64,000 nt of DNA from positions 83,716-147,715 of the forward strand of contig DAINQE010000001.1 of the NCBI GenBank assembly GCA_036743055.1. The letters are read 5' to 3'. Each line of letters begins with the position of its first letter. Positions within the stretch are counted from its first letter, which is position 1. Origin of the DNA: Sabulitectum sp036743055 (GTDB lineage: Bacteria; Fermentibacterota; Fermentibacteria; Fermentibacterales; JCC-6). The position numbers were made by a program, and so were the translations under genes. This document shows positions 28,038 through 37,537 of this stretch, piece after piece. Below the pieces are notes generated by a model, which made no database searches, was not told the origin of the DNA, and saw nothing but the letters and a program-made list of their open reading frames with translations.

Positions 28038-29177
28038 TCAGTCCCGGTAACCTTTTCTCCGCCAGATATATGCCACGAACTCCTCTATCTCCCTGCGCTG
28101 GAGCTCGTCAGCCGGGGTTACCCTCTCGAAGACCCAGGCAGCGGCATCTGCCGCGGTTTCGAAGGCTTCCTCTGAAGTGCCCAGTTCCGCCAGGACCGAG
28201 GCGATCTCCTTACCCCTTGCCTCCCTGAGCAGATCGGATCCCTCTTCGGAGACCCTTTCCAGCAGATCCGTGGAAGGGATGGTCACGGATTCCCTGATGA
28301 TGTGGTAATGATCCCTGAGCTGGGTGACCGAAACACCGTATTCCGCGGCGAGCTGGTCCTGGGTGTGATGGGGCCCGGACCTGGTTACCGCATATTCCAG
28401 AGCGGCGGCCCAGGCCTCCGGTTTCCTCCCCGTGGGGGAATACTCGGCGCAGAACTTCTTCCATGTCTGGGAAGCTGCCCTGGCCACTTCGCCTGTGTAT
28501 CCGTGTAGCCCCAGCATTCCCGCCGTCATGCCGGGAACCACGTCCTCCAGCGGAAGGGGTCTCACTTCCACGGCGCTCCTGCGCATCTGGACCCTGAGGG
28601 CCTCTATTCGGAGAAGACTGTGCTCTATCTTCTCGTCGAAGGGGGCCAGCTCCTTTGCCTGAAGCAGCAGGTGCAGGCTCTCCTCCAATCTGTCAGCCTT
28701 GGCTTCAAGGAGTGCGAGGTATGTAAGTGTGGAGGGTATCCTGTACTTCTCCCTCCTGGCTACCGAAAGCAGTATCCGCTCTGCTTCCTCGTCGCGGTTA
28801 AGCATCATGAGCACCAGACCCTTCTTCCGAAGGGCGTCGGTATCCCTGGGATACAGCTTCAGGTAGGAGTCCAGAGATTCCAGTGACATGTCGAAACGGT
28901 CAAGTTTGAGGAACACATCTGCTCCCAGGAGAAGCGCAGCGGGACCGGGAACCCCCAGCCACCTGAAATCTGCCAGCCTTCTGGCGGCTTCGCTTACCCT
29001 CCCCGTCTCCAGATCGAGCCTGGAGAGCTCCAGGGATGCCAGGTTGTGATCCGGCGTACCCCTGACAGAACGGTCCTGAAGAAGCCTCTCCAGGCTCTCC
29101 CTGGCCTTTTCCGAGTCACGGGATTCCCTGGCTTCCTCCACCTGCTTCCAGAGCCAGCTGATCTTGTCGTTACCCAT
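28038..29177 (-). CDS. TPR protein with C-terminal HTH-like region
   Basis: 379 residues, cytosolic, ATG at 29177 after GGGGGGATC. Residues 1-200 are TPR-like helical pairs (for example LKLYPRDTDALRKKGLVLMM). A second domain follows with WAAALEYAVTRSGPHHTQDQ and then LAAEYGVSVTQLRDHY, a pattern like the cyclin/helix-turn-helix element of DUF6398-type proteins, suggesting nucleic-acid or protein recognition. The family link is tentative. It lies between a secreted peptidase gene and ppdK and may be transcribed with the peptidase genes upstream. Confidence 0.7.
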   Translation of the reverse strand: MGNDKISWLWKQVEEARESRDSEKARESLERLLQDRSVRGTPDHNLASLELSRLDLETGRVSEAARRLADFRWLGVPGPAALLLGADVFLKLDRFDMSLESLDSYLKLYPRDTDALRKKGLVLMMLNRDEEAERILLSVARREKYRIPSTLTYLALLEAKADRLEESLHLLLQAKELAPFDEKIEHSLLRIEALRVQMRRSAVEVRPLPLEDVVPGMTAGMLGLHGYTGEVARAASQTWKKFCAEYSPTGRKPEAWAAALEYAVTRSGPHHTQDQLAAEYGVSVTQLRDHYHIIRESVTIPSTDLLERVSEEGSDLLREARGKEIASVLAELGTSEEAFETAADAAAWVFERVTPADELQRREIEEFVAYIWRRKGYRD

Positions 29178-29200
29178 GATCCCCCCCCGAGGGATGGTGT

Positions 29201-32200
29201 TCAGTTCACTGTGGCGAGCACTCCGGTAACCGAAGAGGACCGGCTGAACAGCCCGCTTTCGGTCTGGGCATCTATCCTGTAAATGTAAGCGCCCGAAGCC
29301 GGAATGTCACCATCGGCGTCGAGACCGTTCCAGATGATCTGGTTGTAGCCCTGGGAACAGAGCCTGGAAACGGACTGGATCCTTCTGCCTGCGGTGGTGA
29401 AGATCGAAACCGTCACATGGGCCTCTGAGGAAAGGCTGAAGCTGAAACACCTGGTGCCGGAGCCGGGGTTCGGATAGACGATGTGCTGCTGTATGGCCAC
29501 TTCACCGGCTTCGGTGGAGGTCACATAAAGGGTGTCAGTGGAGATGTTGCCCGCACCGTCCATCCCCCTGAGGATGAACCGGTGCTCTCCCTGGGAAAGT
29601 TCTCCCACCGTGTATTGAAGCTGTCCCGTGGTGGTGGAGCCGGTGTTGTAGGAAAACGCGTGGGAAACGTCGTACTCTTCGCTGTCCACGAAAAGTCTGA
29701 TCCCGTTCCCGGTCCTTCCAAGGAAATTGATGCCGCTGGGATCCGAGAGCTCCGCCTCGAGGAGTCCTTCCCCTGTTACCACCGGTTCCGCCACATCCTG
29801 CTGACCGGCGACCCACATGGATATCTCAGGACCCTGATAATCATCGGGCTGGGTGCCTCTGACAAGCACTACAGGAGCGTCGGCCCCCAGTTCGATCCCG
29901 GAGGCCACCACGGCGGCTCCATCTATGCGGGCCATATCCCCGGTGGCACAGGAGTAGGGGATTATGCATTCGGCGGAGAACCTGGAATCGTTCAGGGCAG
30001 CCCGACCCCTCCATGCGGTTCCACCCTGCCTGTGGTAGTCGATGGTGCCTCCTCCCAGCATGGTGTACTGCCACGGAATGTCCGACTCGGTTATCTCCAG
30101 GAGGGCCAGCCCGTCAGGGGAAACGGCCTCGCCCTGCACCGAATTGATCTCCCCTGAAAACAGCGTGTCTCCCTGGAGGGTGACAGCAAGCCTTGGATCA
30201 GCCATCATCAGCGTTATGTCCGGAACGCCCAGATAAACGTAGTAAGAACTGTTGCCTGCCCTTGCGGCCTGTATCTTCCCGGCCCAGAAGGAGTAGCCCA
30301 TGGAGTTCCCTTCGCCGGTGAGCTGGTCCACCACCATGGACGCGTAGGCGAAGTTGGCGGGAGCGGTGGTGCCGCCGGTTGCTCCGATGCTGGCCACCGC
30401 GCCTCCTCCGGGGTGATAGACCACCTTCTCTCCTATGCAGTCGACTCCCGGGGCGAAGAACCTGGACAGGTCGCAGGAGAAGAACATGGCCAGCGGGAGC
30501 CTGTGGGAGTTCTGCAGTGATCCCGGATCATCCCCAAGGAAAACCTTTTCGTGGGCCATCTGATTTGCCGAACCGTGGCCGAAGAAGAGCATTACCCCCA
30601 TACCCCGGTTCCACAGGTCGATGAATGCTTCCCTGGCCTGGGGTTTTTCCGGATGTACGCCATCCGGGGTGGTTCCCTGGGGCCATGGGTATTCTATGAG
30701 ATAGAACTTCTCCGGTTTGACATGGGCGGGAAGGTGGGAGTAGCAGATCTCCTCCATGTACTCGGTGTGCTCCTCTTCTCCAGGGGAGTATCCTCCCCAC
30801 TCGTCATCGGCGAAAAGGACGAATCTGCCCGCCCAGCTGCCCCCGGCCTGAAGGGAATGGTACATGGAGGTCTTGGCTACTACAGCGCCGAAGGCCGCAG
30901 GACTCCCGGCGGGTATCCTTGCCACCGGTATCTCCGGATAAACCGCGTTCTCGTGAACCTGGGCGAACCAGTCCTCAGAGGCCCAGGCGGGATAGCTGGT
31001 GTCGTTGCGGAGATATATCTGAGCCGGCACCAGATCAGGGATGGTGGTGGAATAACCCAGTGGATCGTAGTGGCCGTCGCCGCAGAGGATGACTCCACTC
31101 AGCGGTTGGGTCCATGAATCCATGCCCCACCTCACGGCTGACCTGATGGCCCCGGGATCCTTTACCCCCTGGCCGAACTCGTCGTAGATCTCCCCTGTGG
31201 TTGCCGTGACCACCGAAAGTCCCATGGATACAAGAAGCGCTTCCAGGGCAAGGGCGTCGTCGGTGAAAGTCTCCGGCACCACGAGCAGCCTGTCACCGGA
31301 GGTTATGGTGCCCACCAGCCTTCCGGGATCAGCGGGGGAAATGCTGTCCGGGGACTGCCAGCTTCCGCTTCCCGGAACCATGAGGGATGTGGAATCGGAA
31401 AGGTCCCATGAGAAGGAAAGCCCGCCTCCACCCTGGGTACCGGTTATGATCACGGGATTCATCAGATCCGATGAATCGAAGGCGTACCCGCCCCCGGCGA
31501 AGGTGAAGTCGTACCTTCCCCTGTAGCCGGGGAAGAAGAGCCTTTCCGATGAACCCGTCATTTCCGCCGGGTAGGTTATCTCGATGTAATCAAGCATCAT
31601 GTCGGCATCGGGATCCTGGGGGTCGAAGCCCAGTACCAGATCTGAGGCCGAGGCCAGATTCACGTTCTGGAAAACCGCCAGATGGCTGCCGTATCCTGAA
31701 CCCTGATACTCGCCGGCGCCCTGGAGGCTCACGGTGAAAGAGGTGGTTTCGGTGACGGCGAAGGCGAGGGTTACTTCGCCGGAACCGGAGGCGTCATGAA
31801 TGTCGATTGGAATGGACTCCTGGTCGCCTGAGGATATCTTCCTCCAGAACCAGCCTGTCCTGTTCTCCCATCTGGGAAGCCAGTGTCCGCCATCCTCCAG
31901 ATGAATCCTGTGAACCACCGTGCTCCCCCAGGGGGTGGAGCCGTCCGGGGGACTCTGGACCTGAGCCATCCTCGTTCCGCTCTCCCCGCCCCATGTGAGC
32001 CAGTAGACCCTGTGTGTGGCGTACCTGTGCCAGAGCCATTCCAGTGAACCATCTTCGTACTCGAACCTGTTCAGCCCTCCCGCAAGGAAAAGGATGCGGT
32101 CGTTTCCGTCGAACAGGCCGTTGGCGTCAAGGTCTTCCACATGTGACGCGACGCTCTGAAGCTGATGCTCCGTCTGGGGATCGTCATCGAACATCGTACC

Positions 32201-32866
32201 TGGACCTGAATAGAGGGCTAAAGTCCCCACTGGAACGCCTTCCACAGGGCAGCCGGCATCCATAAGCTCCTGGCAGGTAACCGCATATGGCCCAGTTTCC
32301 TCTATTGCGATGCGGGCCCAGGGTTTACCCCAGAAGGGGCTTTCGGATCGTTCAGGAGGATCTGGCCAGTACACCTCTCCCTGTGCAAGGCCATCCAGCA
32401 GATGACCTGCGGGGATACGCTGACCCCCGCCGCCGTTCCATTCCAGGGAAACGGAAACGGTGGGGGAAAAACCCCTGTGGGTAAGTGGATGGATATCCAC
32501 CACCGCAACACTGGTTCCCGCAATGGGGAAAACGCCTCTCAGCTCCACCGGGCTGAAGCTGCGGTCCTCGGGCGGCACATCCGTCTCCCGGGCTTCCAGC
32601 CCCTGGCCTGTGAGGACTCCCGCCCTGGGGACATCCCTGCGGGTCAACGCACTGGAACCCGAGGAGGCTGTGTACTCCAGGACAGGTTCCACTCCATGAG
32701 GAACCGGGACGAAGATGGTCTTCACCGGGTAAACGGGTACCCCTGGTTCCTGTATGTTAACGGTTCCGCTTATGTACGGTGTTCCATCTGCCTGGTACAC
32801 TGGAGCGTCGAACTGGAAGGTGCCGCTCCATGCCCCCATGAGCGCAATGGCAAGCAAAGGTGTCAT
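29201..32866 (-). CDS. Secreted C25 (gingipain-type) cysteine peptidase with FlgD-like C-terminal domain, copy 1
   Basis: 1221 residues. A short signal peptide (MTPLLAIALMGAWSG) precedes a propeptide-like region. The caspase-like catalytic domain (about 530-900) contains EIYDEFGQGVKDPGAIRSAV, a catalytic His in LFFGHGSANQ (about 758) and a catalytic Cys in MFFSCDL (about 797). Ig-like modules follow, and the C-terminus is a FlgD-like domain (YPNPGSGTRCFSFSL ... IWNGLDADGDIPASGAYIYRI), which in FCB bacteria often serves as a secretion/sorting domain. Start: AGGAG 6 nt before the ATG, which overlaps the sirtuin stop (ATGA). A paralogue lies immediately upstream across the sirtuin. Secretion route is not encoded in the window. 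Confidence 0.9.
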   Translation of the reverse strand: MTPLLAIALMGAWSGTFQFDAPVYQADGTPYISGTVNIQEPGVPVYPVKTIFVPVPHGVEPVLEYTASSGSSALTRRDVPRAGVLTGQGLEARETDVPPEDRSFSPVELRGVFPIAGTSVAVVDIHPLTHRGFSPTVSVSLEWNGGGGQRIPAGHLLDGLAQGEVYWPDPPERSESPFWGKPWARIAIEETGPYAVTCQELMDAGCPVEGVPVGTLALYSGPGTMFDDDPQTEHQLQSVASHVEDLDANGLFDGNDRILFLAGGLNRFEYEDGSLEWLWHRYATHRVYWLTWGGESGTRMAQVQSPPDGSTPWGSTVVHRIHLEDGGHWLPRWENRTGWFWRKISSGDQESIPIDIHDASGSGEVTLAFAVTETTSFTVSLQGAGEYQGSGYGSHLAVFQNVNLASASDLVLGFDPQDPDADMMLDYIEITYPAEMTGSSERLFFPGYRGRYDFTFAGGGYAFDSSDLMNPVIITGTQGGGGLSFSWDLSDSTSLMVPGSGSWQSPDSISPADPGRLVGTITSGDRLLVVPETFTDDALALEALLVSMGLSVVTATTGEIYDEFGQGVKDPGAIRSAVRWGMDSWTQPLSGVILCGDGHYDPLGYSTTIPDLVPAQIYLRNDTSYPAWASEDWFAQVHENAVYPEIPVARIPAGSPAAFGAVVAKTSMYHSLQAGGSWAGRFVLFADDEWGGYSPGEEEHTEYMEEICYSHLPAHVKPEKFYLIEYPWPQGTTPDGVHPEKPQAREAFIDLWNRGMGVMLFFGHGSANQMAHEKVFLGDDPGSLQNSHRLPLAMFFSCDLSRFFAPGVDCIGEKVVYHPGGGAVASIGATGGTTAPANFAYASMVVDQLTGEGNSMGYSFWAGKIQAARAGNSSYYVYLGVPDITLMMADPRLAVTLQGDTLFSGEINSVQGEAVSPDGLALLEITESDIPWQYTMLGGGTIDYHRQGGTAWRGRAALNDSRFSAECIIPYSCATGDMARIDGAAVVASGIELGADAPVVLVRGTQPDDYQGPEISMWVAGQQDVAEPVVTGEGLLEAELSDPSGINFLGRTGNGIRLFVDSEEYDVSHAFSYNTGSTTTGQLQYTVGELSQGEHRFILRGMDGAGNISTDTLYVTSTEAGEVAIQQHIVYPNPGSGTRCFSFSLSSEAHVTVSIFTTAGRRIQSVSRLCSQGYNQIIWNGLDADGDIPASGAYIYRIDAQTESGLFSRSSSVTGVLATVN

Positions 32867-33603
32867 TGATTCTCCTGTAATGCCCCGGTGAGCAGGGGAA
32901 GGATCTCCCCGGCTTTCCTCCTGATGCTTATAACCCGTTCACTTCTGGGCAGTTCCGTTCGGGACGGATTCACTTCGATAATATGGGCTCCCGCCTCCAG
33001 CGCGGCGAACGGGATGCCAGCCGCGGGCCACACCTGGACCGAAGTGCCTATGACAAGCATCACATCGCACTCCTCAGCCAGTTGATAGGCCCTGGCTATT
33101 ACCTGGTGGGGAAGGGGTTCTCCGAACAGGACTATGTCAGGTTTCATGATGGAGCCGCAGGCGGGACAGACCGGGGGCAGATCCTTCAGAAGGGCGTGGT
33201 CAAGACCGGCGGAGAAACCGCACTTCCTTATGCAGGAAGCCGTTCGCATGGAGCCGTGTATCTCCAGCACGTCGGTCTGGCCGGATTCCCTGTGGAGTCC
33301 GTCCACATTCTGTGTTATAACAGGAAGGCTCCCCTTCCTGTCCTGTAGCGCTGTGAGGGCCAGGTATCCCGCATGGGGAACGATCTCTTCCGTTCTCATG
33401 AAGCGCATCCTGTACCACTCCCAGACCGTCTTCGGATCATCCATGAGCCCCTGGATGGAGGAGAGCTTCTCAGGGCTGTACTCCTTCCACAGGCCGTCTT
33501 CGCCCCTGAATGTTCTCATGCCGCTCTCGCTGGACATTCCAGCTCCGGTGAAAACCACCGGCCTGAGGCTTTTCCCGATAAGCTCCACCGCCCGCTGGAT
33601 CAA
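32863..33603 (-). CDS. cobB: NAD-dependent protein deacylase, sirtuin (CobB-like, class III type)
   Basis: 246 residues from the TTG at 33603, whose TTGA overlaps the stop of the upstream peptidase gene. NAD site: FTGAGMSSESGMRTFRGEDG; catalytic base region TQNVDGLH ... EIHGS; zinc site C-x3-C (CIRKC) and C-x2-C (CPAC); VIGTSVQVWPAAGIP. A YRMR sequence in the first helical segment (WEWYRMRF) gives the Tyr-x2-Arg pair that lets SIRT5/CobB-type enzymes take acidic acyl groups, so desuccinylase or demalonylase activity is likely. The enzyme is cytosolic, yet its gene is co-translated between two exported peptidases. The longer open frame to 33720 is antisense-like overlap and not used. Confidence 0.93.
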   Translation of the reverse strand: MIQRAVELIGKSLRPVVFTGAGMSSESGMRTFRGEDGLWKEYSPEKLSSIQGLMDDPKTVWEWYRMRFMRTEEIVPHAGYLALTALQDRKGSLPVITQNVDGLHRESGQTDVLEIHGSMRTASCIRKCGFSAGLDHALLKDLPPVCPACGSIMKPDIVLFGEPLPHQVIARAYQLAEECDVMLVIGTSVQVWPAAGIPFAALEAGAHIIEVNPSRTELPRSERVISIRRKAGEILPLLTGALQENQ

Positions 33604-36600
33604 GGGCTTACCGCCAGAATGCCCGTAACTGAGGCCGAACCGGAAACGCCGCTGAATCTGAGCATGTAAACATAGGCACCGGCAGCCAGGGGATCTCCAT
33701 CGGCGTCCAGGCCGCTCCACACGATCTGACCGGTTCCAGGGGAAACGACGGTTTCCCCGGACCAGATCGGCCGCCCGGCTACAGTGAACACGGTTGCCTC
33801 CACCGTTCCCTGGGAACCGGTGGTGAAGAAGAAAGCCCTGGTCCCGCGGTGGGGGTTGGGAAACACACCGGTTTCTTCAAGAAGGGGAGGCTCTCCTTCA
33901 AGGACATTGAAATCCAGAATGGCTTCCCCGGTGTTCTTCATGCCGTCCTTTGCCACAACTCGGACCTGGTGCAGCCCGGGGAGCAGCTCCGGGATCTGAT
34001 ACTCCAGGGAACCTGAGGTCGAGCTGCCGCTGTAAAAGGTGAACAGTTCCGTAACGTCATCGTACTCTCCGTCGATCGAACAGATGATGATGGATCCGGC
34101 ATCCTCGCCCAGTACGCATATCCCTGAAGGATCCGACAGCACCGCGTGAAGGACGGCGTTCTGATAGACCGAAGGAATGTCTCCGGGTTCTGAGTCAACG
34201 AACTCCAGCTCAATCAGAGGACCTGTGCTGTCGGCATCATGGACCCCGTCATCGAACACCGGTATCGGCCAGGAATAGCCTGTGGCAAGGTCCCCTTCGA
34301 AACCTCCAGTTCCGTCGGCCCTTCCCAGGGAACCCGTGTCCGCCTGCAGCGGAACGAAGAACTCAATTGAAGCCTGTCCCTGAGGATCGGTGGTGTTGAT
34401 CCCCTGGTATACAGGGGAACCGTATCTGAGATAGCTCAGGGAGAAGTTCTGGGAGAGTGGACTGACATAGGTTACGGTACCGGCGCTCTCCCTGCAGCGG
34501 AAGAGAAAGCTGGTCTCCGCCGGGAAACTTACCTGCACGGTGTTGTTCCTGCCCCTGAACAGTGTGTCCGGTGAAACAACCTGGCATGGTCCTGTGTTCC
34601 CTGCGGGTATTTGAAGGCCGCCGTCCCCGAGAACGCAGTAGAGCAGGTTGTAATTATCACCCAGTGTAACCACGGAAAGCCAGAACGCCTCCGTAAGGGG
34701 GAGTCTGGCCTCGCCGTAGATATTGCTGAGAAAAGAGGAGGACAGGTTCCTGTTCTGGGTGGAAAAACTGATTCCGGTGGAAGCCANNNNNNNNNNNNNN
34801 NNNNNNNNNNNNNNNNNNNNNNNNNNNNNNNNNNNNNNNNNNNNNNNNNNNNNNNNNNNNNNNNNNNNNNNNNNNNNNNNNNNNNNAAAGAGGAGGACAG
34901 GTTCCTGTTCTGGGTGGAAAAACTGATTCCGGTGGAAGCCATTGCCGCTGCGGCGCCCCCCTCCGGATGAAAGAGCAGGACCTCCGCCAGGCAGTCCCCT
35001 GCAGGCAGGATGAACTCACCGTTGTTGCAGGAGAACGAATTATAGAGGAAGTACCTGGGCTGGTTCACCATCTGGCTGACCATCCCAGAGGACATCAGCT
35101 TCTCGCTGGCCATCTGGTCGTAGGAGCCGTGGCCGAAAAAACTCACTGACGAAGCTCCGGAATTGAGAAGGTCTATCAGGTCCGAGGCGGCTTCCGGCTT
35201 CTCCGGGTGGGCGCCTTCCCCTGTGGTGCCCGGGGGCCATGGATAATCTATGAGATAATGCTTCACCACGTTCAGGGACCGGGGAAGAACGCTGTCCGCA
35301 AGCAGTTCACAGGTTTCGGTGTGCTCCGACTCCGTTTTTGAATTCCCCCATTCATCGTCGGCGGCCAGTATGACCGTGTTCTCCCATGGGCCCGGAAGGG
35401 AAGCTATCTCCATCTCGTACGATTTTTGAAGGGCTATGACCAGCTCGTTCACACTCCCGGCGGGGATACGGGAAACAGGGAGTTCGGGGAACTCCGAGCC
35501 CTGGTGAACCATGGTAAAGAACGCCTCCTTGCAGTTCCCGCTGGGAAGCTCGAAGTAGATGGGAGCCTGGGTCTCGTAGCCGGTGTTGTATCCCAGCGGA
35601 TCGCTGGAGCCGTCTCCTATCAGAAGGAGGGCCGAAGGCTTCTGAACCCATGTATCCAGAGCCCATCTTACGAATGACCTCACCGCGCCGGGATCCGATA
35701 CCCCCTGGCCGAACTCGTCGTAGATCTCCTGATAAGTGGCCATGTATACCGTCTGTCCCCTGGAGGAGTAGATGGGGTGAAGCATCTGGGCGGCCTGATA
35801 CATGTCACCCGGGACCGCAACCAGGACATCCCCCTCGGAGGAGGCACCCAGTATCCTTCCGGGCTGGGCGGGTTCGATGGAGAGGGGTGATTTCATGGAC
35901 CGGGGTTCAACGGCAAGCAGCACGGCGAAATCGCCTCCCGGATCATGTGTGAGATCGGCGGTTGAGTCCGCAAGTGTCCATCCGGTGAGTTCCACAGGCG
36001 AGTACGGGTCGGTGATGTCATAGATCAGGGCCTCAGGGGAAACCGGGCCGACGCTCAGGGAGAGGGGACCTGGGGGTATGCCGGTGAGATAAGCCGGATA
36101 ACCGGCTGATTTCGCCAGCCTTACCGGAACAAGAAGCTCGGCATAGTCCAGGTAGGTGCTTCCGTGCCAGTCACTCCAGAGCTTGAGCATGTTGCCTCCC
36201 GAGGATACCGAGATGCTGTCCAGGGAGTAATACTCGTGCCTTATGCCCCAGGCTATGGTATCCAGGACCACGGTGCCGTCAAGCTCCGCGACCAGGTTGT
36301 GGTCCCACGGTGTTGTCCCCGCTTTCAGGATCGCCAGCCTGAATGTGGCCAGGTCGGACTGGAACGGGGAACCCAGGTAGAAATAGCTGGGGGTGTTCTC
36401 GAAAATGAAACCCCAGAGCCACCCTGTGCGGTTCCCCTGGTGGTTGGAAAGCACCTCCTCCTCGAAACCGAATGGCACTGTTCCGCTCTCCACAGGCGTT
36501 CCCCCGGAGGGCTGAGCTTCAGCGGCTGTGATTCGTGCGCCGTTCTGCCCTCCCCATGTAAGCCAGAAGGTGTTTGTCCTGTCGTACCTGTGCGGGGCAC

Positions 36601-37462
36601 GGTATAGAGAATCGGAGGTGAAACGCCAGCTCCAGAGACCCCTGCCGTAGAAAACAAGGGAATCCCCCTGGCCGAACACGCCGTCGCCGCCGTCCTCTAC
36701 CGAGATGGCCACCGGATGAAGCTGGTGCTCAGCGGTGCGGTCTTCAGGGTCGAACATCTCTCCGGGACCGGAGAACATGGCCAGGGTCTGTGAAGGAACC
36801 CCTGAAACCTGGCAGCCGGCCGCCTCCAGCTCCTGGCATGTAACCGAGTAGAATCCGGTCTCGTCCGCCTGTATTCTTGCCCATGGCCTTCCCCAGAAGG
36901 GGCTTTCCGGGGATCTTTCCATCCTGGGCCACCAGGTGTCGGCACCGGGGCACAGATGCTCCAGCAGAGTCCCGCCAACTGGTCTTCCCCCGGGGGCATC
37001 ATCGTGGTTAAGGGCAAAGCTGATGCGGGAAGCATAGATGGAAGGTGAACCGTAACTGAAGGGAGATACGCTAACCACCGCAACAGTGGTGCCCAGCATA
37101 TCCACTATCTCCAGGGAAACCGGCTGATGTGCCGGGGGAATGTCCATGGAAGCCCTTTCTTCTCGGGCTTCGAAGCCTGTTCCGATGGCAACTGGAGCGG
37201 AAGAAAGGGGCATACGTTCATCCCATCCGGTCCGGGAGGTTTCCTCTACCACCCATTCCAGTACGGGATCCGCTCCGGGGGGCACAGGGAAGAAGTAGCG
37301 GCCCGCCGGCACCTGTCCGTAATCGTCGGTTGTCTTCTGATACATTCCCGGCACGTGGATCTCGACCAGGTCGTCAACCGAAATCAGGACCGGTCGGGGG
37401 ACCTCAACGGTGACCTCGTGGCGGACCGCCGTGAGGGCCAGCAAAAGAACGAATACTGACAG
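33600..37462 (-). CDS. Secreted C25 (gingipain-type) cysteine peptidase with FlgD-like domain, copy 2 (split by a false gap)
   Basis: A paralogue of copy 1. It reads continuously (about 1235 residues) once the gap and one copy of the duplicated 55-bp flank are removed; as drawn, the frame changes at 34787-34886. CTG at 37462 is the best start: GGGAGG lies 6 nt upstream and the protein then opens with a signal peptide (LSVFVLLLALTA). The TTG at 37516 lies upstream of a probable -10 element. The catalytic domain has EIYDEFGQGVSDPGAVRSFV, His in SFFGHGSYDQ (about 776) and Cys in YNSFSCNNGEF (about 811). The C-terminus is FlgD-like (IVWSGLDADGDPLAAGAYVY), coupled by TTGA to the sirtuin. Confidence 0.88.
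34732..34786. repeat. 55-bp duplicated contig end, left copy
   Basis: Identical to 34887-34941, directly against the N run. Interpreted as overlapping contig ends, not a biological repeat. Confidence 0.95.
34787..34886. other. Spurious assembly gap (100 N) inside the copy 2 peptidase
   Basis: Exactly 100 N between two identical 55-bp flanks. Deleting the N run and one flank (155 nt) puts the two halves of the peptidase in one frame, so no sequence is likely to be missing. Confidence 0.95.
34887..34941. repeat. 55-bp duplicated contig end, right copy
   Basis: Identical to 34732-34786. See the gap entry between them. Confidence 0.95.
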
Positions 37463-37489
37463 TTCGAACCTCCCTGAGCCAGCGGGTTG

Positions 37490-37512
37490 CAGTTTTGATA
37501 TATAATCAATAC
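37490..37512. promoter_or_regulatory. AT-rich divergent promoter island
   Basis: An AT-rich island in GC-rich DNA between divergent genes. It contains a perfect TATAAT on the plus strand (37501-37506) and TATATA on the minus strand. No good -35 boxes were found. It serves the Lol-type permease to the right and the second C25 peptidase to the left. Confidence 0.45.
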
Positions 37513-37537
37513 TCAACCATGGATTGGAGGTTCCCCG

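Noticed and set aside
34732..34941. 55-bp direct repeat as a transposon target or genuine repeat
   Set aside because: It abuts an N run of exactly 100 and merging it restores the reading frame; contig-end overlap is the simpler explanation.
37463..37516. Extension of the second C25 peptidase to the TTG at 37516
   Set aside because: That start precedes a likely -10 element and lacks a ribosome site; the internal CTG has both site and signal peptide.
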